A stretch of DNA of 6,332 nucleotides from assembly GCA_009705185.1 (NCBI GenBank), contig WLCS01000062.1, forward strand, positions 1-6,332. Reading direction: 5' to 3'. Made by a program: the position numbers and the translations under genes. Below the pieces are notes generated by a model. It worked only from the letters and a program-made list of their open reading frames with translations. It made no database searches and had not been told where the DNA came from. Shown here piece by piece: positions 1 to 6,332 of the stretch. This DNA is from Actinomycetota bacterium (lineage in GTDB: Bacteria > Actinomycetota > Actinomycetes > Nanopelagicales > Nanopelagicaceae). The stretch's first letter is position 1, and each line of letters starts with the position of its first letter.

Positions 1-569
1 CAGTTCTTGCTGGCGCACTTCACCAGGCAAAGGAAGCGCGTCTTGCGATTCTCGATGTCATGAATGAAGCAATCGATACACCTGATGAAATGAGCCAATA
101 CGCTCCTCGCATCATCTCTGTAAAGATTCCAGTAGATCAGATTGGCGCAGTAATCGGACCTAAGGGAAAGATTATTAACCAGATTCAAGACGAAACTGGC
201 GCAGAGATTTCTATCGAAGATGATGGAACTATCTACATCGGTGCAACTGATGGACCATCAGCAGAAGCTGCTCGCGCACAGATCAATGCAATCGCTAACC
301 CACAAATGCCAGAAGTTGGCGAACGCTACCTCGGTACTGTGGTCAAGCTTGCAACATTTGGTGCATTCGTTTCATTAATGCCAGGTAAAGATGGCTTACT
401 CCACGTATCTCAAATTCGCAAGATGCATGGTGGAAAGCGAATTGAGAATCTTGAAGATGTCATGAAGGTTGGCGACAAGATTCAGGTTGAAATCGGGGAG
501 ATCGATCCAAAGGGCAAGCTCTCTTTGGTACCAGTTCTCGAAGATGGAACAACACCAGCAGCTGAATAA
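1..569 (+). CDS. pnp: Polyribonucleotide nucleotidyltransferase (PNPase), C-terminal part
   Basis: PNPase is a trimeric 3'-to-5' phosphorolytic exoribonuclease of RNA turnover in the cytoplasm. Only about the last 188 residues are here. The reading frame is open from base 3 and reads through the ATG at 60, which is an internal Met, so the gene starts upstream of the window. The first residues ([14 protein letters not shown]) match the segment that leads from the second RNase PH core into the KH domain. The KH domain follows at about 114-295, with the GxxG loop in GAVIGPKGK at 144-170. An S1 RNA-binding domain follows at about 315-536 ([10 protein letters not shown] through KLSLVPV). The tail after S1 is very short, which fits actinobacterial PNPases without a long acidic extension. 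The TAA stop at 567-569 is immediately followed by the ATG of the M16 peptidase gene, which suggests cotranscription and translational coupling. The catalytic core lies outside the window and cannot be judged. Confidence 0.96.
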   Translation, partial: VLAGALHQAKEARLAILDVMNEAIDTPDEMSQYAPRIISVKIPVDQIGAVIGPKGKIINQIQDETGAEISIEDDGTIYIGATDGPSAEAARAQINAIANPQMPEVGERYLGTVVKLATFGAFVSLMPGKDGLLHVSQIRKMHGGKRIENLEDVMKVGDKIQVEIGEIDPKGKLSLVPVLEDGTTPAAE

Positions 570-2578
<2,009 letters not shown>

Positions 2579-2580
2579 CC

Positions 2581-2586
2581 GAAAGG
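2581..2586 (+). promoter_or_regulatory. Ribosome binding site of the mycoredoxin-like gene
   Basis: GAAAGG lies six bases before the ATG at 2593, in the 14-base gap after dapB. It supports this start and makes independent initiation after dapB plausible. Confidence 0.5.
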
Positions 2587-2592
2587 CAAGAA

Positions 2593-2850
2593 ATGGCACA
2601 CGCAGATATCACAATGTATGGCGCAGACTGGTGCGGAGATTGTCGTCGTTCTAAGCGACTCTTTGAAGAGCTAGATGTCCAGGTTAATCACATTGATGTT
2701 GAAGCCGATCAATCGGCCGCTGCAAAAGTTCAGGAAATCAATGGCGGAGCAAAATCAATTCCGGTCATTGTCTTTTCAGATGGAACTCACATGACCGAAC
2801 CTTCAGATAATGATTTGAAGGCGAAACTGACTTCACTAGGAATTATCTAA
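2593..2850 (+). CDS. Mycoredoxin-like small glutaredoxin with a CGDC active site
   Basis: This is an 85-residue single-domain thioredoxin-fold protein. It resembles the actinobacterial glutaredoxin-like family that includes mycoredoxin-1, which removes mycothiol from mixed disulfides. The features seen are a short beta strand (ITMYGADW), the active site WCGDC with Cys14 and Cys17, a NGG-x-KSIPV segment (residues 50-58) holding the cis-proline Pro57, and the TEPSDNDLKAKL tail, which matches the NPSADEVKAKL-type end of mycoredoxins as I recall them. The acidic CGDC centre differs from the CGYC of M. tuberculosis Mrx1. The ribosome binding site GAAAGG (2581-2586) lies six bases before the ATG. 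A 14-base gap separates the gene from dapB, so it is probably cotranscribed with it. Its stop codon overlaps the stop of the convergent azlD. Family assignment is firm, but use of mycothiol is inferred. Confidence 0.87.
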   Translation: MAHADITMYGADWCGDCRRSKRLFEELDVQVNHIDVEADQSAAAKVQEINGGAKSIPVIVFSDGTHMTEPSDNDLKAKLTSLGII

Positions 2851-3152
2851 AGCCTGTATAGCGCTGCAGAAGTAATTGCTGCAGAGATTACGACGACAAA
2901 GTATGGCGCCTTGAGTGCTAGGGCAACGAGTGCAACGGCGACACCAGCAAGTCTCTGGTCGATTACCCACTTTCCTTTTTCGGTAATTGTTTGAACTCCC
3001 ACTAGGGCACTTAACAGTGCAATAGGAATAAGTGTGTTAATTCTGAGCATGCGCGGGTTAGTTAAGAATTTTTCCGGTACTGAATGCCCTAAATATTTCA
3101 GCGCAAAAGCCAGAACGCTCGTTCCGATAACACCGATCCATAATGCGTTCAT
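2847..3152 (-). CDS. azlD: AzlD family branched-chain amino acid transport subunit
   Basis: AzlD is the small membrane partner of AzlC. In the best-studied cases the pair exports branched-chain amino acids or their analogues. The protein has 101 residues, close to the family norm, and about four hydrophobic segments (near residues 3-21, 40-57, 67-82 and 83-99). It carries the family-like LIPIALLSALVGVQ stretch and a polar link in the middle. I chose the ATG at 3152 rather than the in-frame ATG at 3167. The 3152 start makes a standard four-base ATGA overlap with the azlC stop and has AAGGTG five bases upstream. The longer form would add only MEGAL and lacks this support. The gene runs against the plus-strand genes, and its TAG stop shares three bases with the mycoredoxin TAA in the string CTAA. 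Substrate specificity cannot be read from sequence. Confidence 0.88.
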   Translation of the reverse strand: MNALWIGVIGTSVLAFALKYLGHSVPEKFLTNPRMLRINTLIPIALLSALVGVQTITEKGKWVIDQRLAGVAVALVALALKAPYFVVVISAAITSAALYRL

Positions 3153-3817
3153 GAGCGCACCTTCCATCCGAAGGCAACAGCCAGAAGAGAGGTTGCAATA
3201 ATCGGAAGTCCTGCTGAAATAAATGGTGAAAGCACGACTGCAAGAATGAGCGAGAGCGCAGCTAAGGTTTTTTCAAATGAAGAATTTAAACGTGGCCACA
3301 CAAGACCTAAAAAAGCTGCAGGCACTGCTGCATCAAGACCCCATGCCGAAGGATTTCCCATAGCTTGCGCACCAAGAGCGCCCACAATCGTGAAGAGATT
3401 CCAGAAGAAATACACACCAAAACCTGTAAGCCAGAAACCGGCTTTCATTGCATCGTTTCCAAGATTTTCTTGTCCAATTGCAACACCCGTTGATTCATCT
3501 ATTGTTACTTGCGCTGCAACGATTCGTTGTGCACCACGCACTTTAAGAATTGGCGCCATTCTTAATCCATACAGCCCATTTCGAATTCCGAGAAGCGAAG
3601 CAGTTGCTATTGCTGAGATCGAACTTCCACCCGCGCCCATCACACCCACTACAGCAAATTGTGATGCTCCAGAAAAAGTCAGAAGTGAGAGCAAGCTTGT
3701 TTGGAGAAGTGAAAAGCCAGCCGCTATTCCAGCTGCACCAAATGCGATTCCATAGAGGCCAACAGTGAAGGAAACACTCAGACTTTGAGTAACGGTGGCG
3801 CGGTTCACTCTGGACAC
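3149..3817 (-). CDS. azlC: AzlC family branched-chain amino acid exporter subunit
   Basis: AzlC is the large membrane subunit of the AzlCD exporter. The protein has 222 residues, slightly short for the family but complete, and is hydrophobic with about seven likely membrane segments. Family landmarks are the glycine-rich first segment (YGIAFGAAGIAAG, residues 22-34), FSGASQFA at 48-55, LGIRNGLYGLRMAP at 76-89, the TIDES loop at 105-109 and GLDAAVPAAFLGLV at 160-173. No ATG is in frame at the N-terminus, so the start is a GTG, either at 3817 or three codons in, at 3808. I use 3817. Neither has a well-placed Shine-Dalgarno sequence, so the N-terminus is uncertain by three residues. The gene is divergent from thyX across a 60-base spacer and overlaps azlD by four bases, so the two are cotranscribed. 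A long open frame on the opposite strand (3246-3755) is a shadow. Confidence 0.9.
   Translation of the reverse strand: MSRVNRATVTQSLSVSFTVGLYGIAFGAAGIAAGFSLLQTSLLSLLTFSGASQFAVVGVMGAGGSSISAIATASLLGIRNGLYGLRMAPILKVRGAQRIVAAQVTIDESTGVAIGQENLGNDAMKAGFWLTGFGVYFFWNLFTIVGALGAQAMGNPSAWGLDAAVPAAFLGLVWPRLNSSFEKTLAALSLILAVVLSPFISAGLPIIATSLLAVAFGWKVRS
3158..3163 (-). promoter_or_regulatory. Ribosome binding site that decides the azlD start
   Basis: Read on the minus strand this is AAGGTG (within GGAAGGTG), five bases before the ATG at 3152. It lies inside the azlC 3' end and favours the 3152 start over the ATG at 3167, which would place this site inside the coding region. Confidence 0.6.
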
Positions 3818-3879
3818 GCGGACATTCTGCCCTAGATATCCAATAAGGGTAGGGGGGTTAGTAGATAAGGTGCGGACAT
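3818..3879. repeat. Divergent azlC-thyX spacer with paired direct repeats and a G-run
   Basis: This is the only spacer longer than 16 bases in the window. It must hold the azlCD promoter on the minus strand and any thyX promoter on the plus strand. GCGGACAT occurs at 3818-3825 and again at 3872-3879, where the second copy runs into the thyX ATG. TAGATA occurs at 3833-3838 and 3862-3867. Between them lie AGGG (3846-3849) and a run of six Gs (3852-3857). On the minus strand TATCTA (3838-3833) is a possible -10 for azlC. There is no strong hairpin, only CCCT/AGGG with a 12-base loop. The repeats could be regulator half-sites or could be chance. Confidence 0.4.
3866..3872 (+). promoter_or_regulatory. 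Putative thyX leaderless -10 hexamer or ribosome binding site
   Basis: TAAGGT at 3866-3871 fits the TANNNT -10 consensus and ends six bases before the thyX ATG, so transcription would start at the ATG itself. The overlapping string AAGGTG at 3867-3872 is equally a good Shine-Dalgarno sequence, five bases before the ATG. Sequence alone cannot say which role applies. No TTGACA-like -35 is seen at the usual distance. Confidence 0.4.
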
Positions 3880-4597
3880 GTCTGAGACCGTAATTTTTAG
3901 AGACGATGTATCTGTAGAGCTCATCAAGGCAAGTGCAAGCGATGCTGATGTTATTTGGGCAGCGCGCGTATCAACTGCCGGAGAGCAGTCAATGGATGAA
4001 ATTGGTGAAGATCCTGCACGTTCTGCTGGGCTCATTAATTATCTTGCTCGCGAACGCCACGGATCACCATTTGAACATACCTCGATGACATTTTTCATCT
4101 CAGCACCTATTTTCGTATTCCGCGAATTTATGCGCCATCGCATTGCTTCTTATAATGAAGAATCAGGTCGATATCGCGAACTTAAACCAGTTTTCTATGT
4201 TCCTTCTAAAGAGCGCAAGTTGATTCAAGTGGGCAAGACAGGTGCTTACACATTTGAAGATGGAACAACAGAACAATATGAAATTACCGTAAAGGCGATG
4301 AAAGATGCCTATGTAGTTGCATACGAGTCATATCAAAAAATGCTCGAAGCAGGAGTAGCTCGTGAAGTAGCGCGCGCTGTATTACCAGTTGCAACATATT
4401 CATCGATGTATGTAACTATGAACGCCCGCGCATTGATGAATTTTCTTTCACTGCGTACATCCCGCGAAGGTTCTCATTTCCCAAGCTATCCACAAAGGGA
4501 AATTGAGATGGTCGCTGAAAAAATGGAAGCAGAATTTGCGAAATTAATGCCTCTTACCTACGGAGCATTTGAAAAATCTGGTCGTATCGCACCTTAA
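3878..4597 (+). CDS. thyX: FAD-dependent thymidylate synthase ThyX
   Basis: ThyX is a homotetrameric flavoenzyme that methylates dUMP to dTMP using methylene-tetrahydrofolate and NADPH. The 239-residue protein carries the ThyX signature RHRx7S at residues 86-96, within RHRIASYNEESGRY. It also has HGSPFEH at 61-67 and the C-terminal NARALMNFLSLR block at 182-193, whose last Arg corresponds to the dUMP-binding catalytic arginine of the family. The segment between this Arg and the PQREIE motif (205-210) is a few residues longer than in Thermotoga ThyX. I believe this is normal for actinobacteria, as is the KLMPLTYGAF...GRIAP end. The start is the ATG at 3878, followed by MSETVIFRDD. The gene is first in a plus-strand unit with dapA and rnj, the same order as in mycobacteria. 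No ThyA is seen here, but its presence elsewhere cannot be excluded. Confidence 0.97.
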   Translation: MSETVIFRDDVSVELIKASASDADVIWAARVSTAGEQSMDEIGEDPARSAGLINYLARERHGSPFEHTSMTFFISAPIFVFREFMRHRIASYNEESGRYRELKPVFYVPSKERKLIQVGKTGAYTFEDGTTEQYEITVKAMKDAYVVAYESYQKMLEAGVAREVARAVLPVATYSSMYVTMNARALMNFLSLRTSREGSHFPSYPQREIEMVAEKMEAEFAKLMPLTYGAFEKSGRIAP

Positions 4598-4603
4598 GCG
4601 ATA
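4585..4603 (+). repeat. Inverted repeat across the thyX stop
   Basis: TATCGC (4585-4590) and GCGATA (4598-4603) are perfect reverse complements separated by seven bases that include the thyX TAA. The right arm overlaps the first two bases of the candidate dapA -10. In RNA it would be a six-pair hairpin without a U-run, so a Rho-independent terminator is unlikely. As DNA it could be a small operator. GCGA (4598-4601) can alternatively pair with TCGC (4608-4611) around the hexamer. Confidence 0.35.
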
Positions 4604-4607
4604 AGAT
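4602..4607 (+). promoter_or_regulatory. Putative leaderless promoter -10 of dapA
   Basis: TAAGAT fits the actinobacterial -10 consensus TANNNT and is followed by exactly six bases (TCGCAG) and the dapA ATG. This would start the transcript at the A of the ATG. There is no Shine-Dalgarno sequence before dapA, which favours this reading over a normal leader. No clear -35 is visible at 17 bases upstream. It would give dapA-rnj its own promoter in addition to read-through from thyX. Confidence 0.45.
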
Positions 4608-4613
4608 TCGCAG

Positions 4614-5510
4614 ATGAGTATCCAGCCTCCTTTTGGTCGATTAATCACCGCAATGGTGACGCCATTTACACAAGATGGTGCAATTGATTGGGATGGCGTT
4701 GCAAAGCTTGCTCAGCATTTAGTTGATACAGGACATGATGGAATTGCCGTCAACGGAACAACCGGAGAAGCTCCCACTACCAAGTCATCTGAGAAACTTG
4801 AAATTATCAAAGTTGTAAAGAGTGTTGTTGGAAAAAATATCACCGTGCTTTCAGGAGCAGGAGATAACGAAACTTCGTATACGGTCGAACAAGCAAAGCG
4901 ATCACAAGAAGCTGGCGCTGATGGATTATTAGTTGTCACCCCGTATTACAACAAACCACCACAAGCGGGAATCGAAGCGCACTTTCGTGCAGTAGCTGCC
5001 GCCACTGATCTTCCAATCATGATGTACGACATTCCAGGCCGCACCGGTGTCGAAATTGAATCTGACACAATCGTTAAACTTTTTGAGACTGTAGAAAATA
5101 TTGTTGCTCTTAAGGACGCTAAAGGAAATATTGCTGCAACCTCTTGGGTAATCAAGCGTTGTGATATTCCTGTTTATTCTGGTGATGACATTCTGAATCT
5201 GCCATTCTTATCTGTTGGCGCTGTTGGTTTCGTTTCAGTGTGTGGCCATACAGTCGGACTAAAACTCAAAGCAATGCTTGATTCTTGGTTTGCAGGAGAT
5301 GCTCCAAAGGCGCTTGCGATTCATCAAGAACTTCTTCCAGTATTTACCGGAACATTCCGCACACAAGGTGCAATTTTGACCAAGGCAGCGATGTCACTCA
5401 TGGGACTTCCCGGAGGAACAACACGTCTGCCACTCGTTGATGCAACCGAAGCACAGATCGAGCAATTGCGTAAAGATCTCACTGCTGGTGGCGTCACACT
5501 AAAGAATTAA
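4614..5510 (+). CDS. dapA: 4-hydroxy-tetrahydrodipicolinate synthase
   Basis: DapA condenses pyruvate with aspartate semialdehyde, the entry step of the diaminopimelate/lysine pathway, and its product goes to DapB, encoded upstream. The protein has 298 residues and the complete (beta/alpha)8 barrel aldolase fold. Lys167 in the VALKDAK segment forms the Schiff base with pyruvate. The proton-relay residues are Thr49/Thr50 in NGTTGE, Tyr112 in TPYYNKP and Tyr138 in MMYDIPGRTG, where Arg143 binds the substrate. The barrel end carries SGDD (189-192) and GAVGFVSV (202-209). The ATG at 4614 is chosen because MSIQPPFGRLITAMVTPF is a standard N-terminus, and no other start fits. It has no Shine-Dalgarno sequence but does have a TAAGAT hexamer six bases upstream, which suggests a leaderless message. 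There is no lysine riboswitch, since only 16 bases separate it from thyX. Confidence 0.97.
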   Translation: MSIQPPFGRLITAMVTPFTQDGAIDWDGVAKLAQHLVDTGHDGIAVNGTTGEAPTTKSSEKLEIIKVVKSVVGKNITVLSGAGDNETSYTVEQAKRSQEAGADGLLVVTPYYNKPPQAGIEAHFRAVAAATDLPIMMYDIPGRTGVEIESDTIVKLFETVENIVALKDAKGNIAATSWVIKRCDIPVYSGDDILNLPFLSVGAVGFVSVCGHTVGLKLKAMLDSWFAGDAPKALAIHQELLPVFTGTFRTQGAILTKAAMSLMGLPGGTTRLPLVDATEAQIEQLRKDLTAGGVTLKN

Positions 5511-5521
5511 CTGATCTCTGT

Positions 5522-6332
5522 ATGACACAGCACCCACATCCAAATTTAGGCACTCCTAGCAAACTAGCTCCCGATGCGTTGCGCATCGTTGCGCTGGGTG
5601 GCATCTCTGAAATCGGTCGAAATATGACCGTGTACGAAATCAATGGCAAATTACTTATTGTCGATTGTGGCGTGCTCTTCCCAGAAGATAATCAGCCTGG
5701 AATCGATTTAATTCTCCCGGACTTTAGCTACATAAGAGATCGCCTTGACGATGTTGTCGGTTTATTTCTCACACATGGCCACGAAGATCACATTGGCGCT
5801 GTCCCGTATTTACTTCGCGAAAGGGGAGACATTCCAGTTTACGGATCGCCGCTGACTATCGCTCTGATTGCAGCGAAGTGTAAAGAACATCGAATTTCCC
5901 CGTTGACACGCGAAGTGCGCGAAGAAATGCGTGAAGATGTTGGGCCCTTTGAACTTGAATTCGTCGCAGTCAATCACTCAATTCCTGATGCACTTGCTGT
6001 CGCAATTCATACAAAGGCTGGAACTGTTTTACACACCGGTGATTTCAAGATGGATCAATTGCCACTCGACGGGCGTATTACAGATTTGCGCACTTTTGCA
6101 CGTCTTGGTGAAGAAGGCGTCGACCTCTTCTTAGTTGATTCAACAAATGCCGATATCCCAGGCTTTACACCTTCAGAGCGTGAAATTATGCCGGCGCTGA
6201 ACAGAGTGATTGCTTCAACTAAGCGCCGAGTAATTGTGGCTTCTTTTAGCTCGCATGTTCATAGAGTGCAGCAAGTAATTGATACAGCAGCACTACATAA
6301 TCGCAAAGTCGCATTTATCGGACGTTCCATGA
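5522..6332 (+). CDS. rnj: Ribonuclease J, N-terminal part (cut by window end)
   Basis: RNase J is a beta-CASP metallo-beta-lactamase nuclease with 5'-to-3' exonuclease and endonuclease activity in mRNA decay and rRNA maturation. The frame stays open to the window end, giving about 270 of the roughly 550-560 residues usual for the family. The N-terminus MTQHPHPNLGTPSKL is of the actinobacterial type and is followed by ALGGISEIGRNM. Metal-binding motifs are THGHEDH (His85, His87, Asp89, His90), the His152 of VNHSIPDA, and Asp174 in HTGDFKMD. The beta-CASP insertion begins around DSTNAD (206-211), and SFSSHVHRVQQ at 241-251 is also typical. The ATG lies 11 bases after the dapA stop with no Shine-Dalgarno sequence and no TANNNT hexamer, so it probably depends on dapA transcription and perhaps on translational reinitiation. 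The second half, with the remaining active-site histidines and the C-terminal domain, is outside the window. Confidence 0.96.
   Translation, partial: MTQHPHPNLGTPSKLAPDALRIVALGGISEIGRNMTVYEINGKLLIVDCGVLFPEDNQPGIDLILPDFSYIRDRLDDVVGLFLTHGHEDHIGAVPYLLRERGDIPVYGSPLTIALIAAKCKEHRISPLTREVREEMREDVGPFELEFVAVNHSIPDALAVAIHTKAGTVLHTGDFKMDQLPLDGRITDLRTFARLGEEGVDLFLVDSTNADIPGFTPSEREIMPALNRVIASTKRRVIVASFSSHVHRVQQVIDTAALHNRKVAFIGRSM

Noticed and set aside
60..62. ATG as the start of a separate small KH-S1 protein
   Set aside because: The frame is open upstream to base 3 and encodes the conserved PNPase segment before the KH domain, so this Met is internal.
2864..2891. CTGCAG-9-CTGCAG and GTAAT/ATTAC inverted repeats just after the mycoredoxin stop, as a terminator
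   Set aside because: They lie within azlD codons for an Ala-rich membrane segment, have short stems, and have no U-run on either strand.
3246..3755. 169-codon open frame on the plus strand opposite azlC
   Set aside because: It is fully antisense to a well-supported AzlC, its protein is Pro/Ala/Ile-rich with no recognisable domain, and it has no ribosome binding site. It is a shadow frame.
4070..4510. Extra residues in the ThyX C-terminal loop as a lineage-specific insertion
   Set aside because: The longer loop relative to Thermotoga ThyX matches what I recall of Streptomyces-type ThyX, so it is probably ordinary for actinobacteria.
4598..4613. Lysine riboswitch or attenuator before dapA
   Set aside because: Only 16 bases separate thyX and dapA, far too short for a lysine riboswitch, and no leader peptide is present.
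5931..6134. 67-codon plus-strand open frame inside RNase J
   Set aside because: It lies in another frame within clear RNase J coding sequence that has metal-binding motifs. No independent support.

Overview
The window is a gene-dense stretch of bacterial chromosome with no mobile elements, RNA genes or CRISPR. It holds eight protein genes, two of them cut by the window edges. The gene set and protein sequences point to an actinobacterium: a mycoredoxin-type glutaredoxin (a mycothiol-linked family), ThyX instead of ThyA, an actinobacterial-type RNase J N-terminus, and a PNPase gene followed directly by an M16 peptidase gene. The base composition is visibly lower in GC than Streptomyces or Mycobacterium, and the spacers are very short (0 to 60 bases, with stop/start overlaps). 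I infer a streamlined low-GC lineage, such as freshwater acI/Nanopelagicales. This is inference from sequence character, not a database match.

Layout. Plus strand, 1-2850: the 3' end of pnp (KH and S1 domains), an M16 zinc peptidase, dapB (dihydrodipicolinate reductase) and a small mycoredoxin-like gene. The joins are 0 bases, a 4-base overlap and 14 bases, so this is probably one transcription unit. Minus strand, 2847-3817: an azlC-azlD pair (branched-chain amino acid exporter) that converges on the mycoredoxin gene with overlapping stop codons. A 60-base divergent spacer (3818-3877) follows. Plus strand, 3878-6332: thyX, dapA and the 5' part of RNase J, with gaps of 16 and 11 bases.

How the genes work together. 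DapA and DapB catalyse consecutive steps of the lysine/diaminopimelate pathway, which feeds the cell wall. PNPase and RNase J, both RNA-degrading exonucleases, lie at the two ends. ThyX makes dTMP. AzlCD probably exports branched-chain amino acids. As I recall it, Mycobacterium tuberculosis has the same relative order (gpsI, pepR, dapB, thyX, dapA, rnj) over a much longer interval, so the window looks like a compressed form of a conserved actinobacterial locus with azlCD inserted on the opposite strand.

I see no convincing new system. The points most worth checking are regulatory. thyX and dapA both have a TAAGRT hexamer exactly six bases before the ATG, the geometry of leaderless actinobacterial promoters. 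An inverted repeat overlaps the dapA hexamer. Short direct repeats and a G-run lie between azlC and thyX. The mycoredoxin has an unusual CGDC active site.
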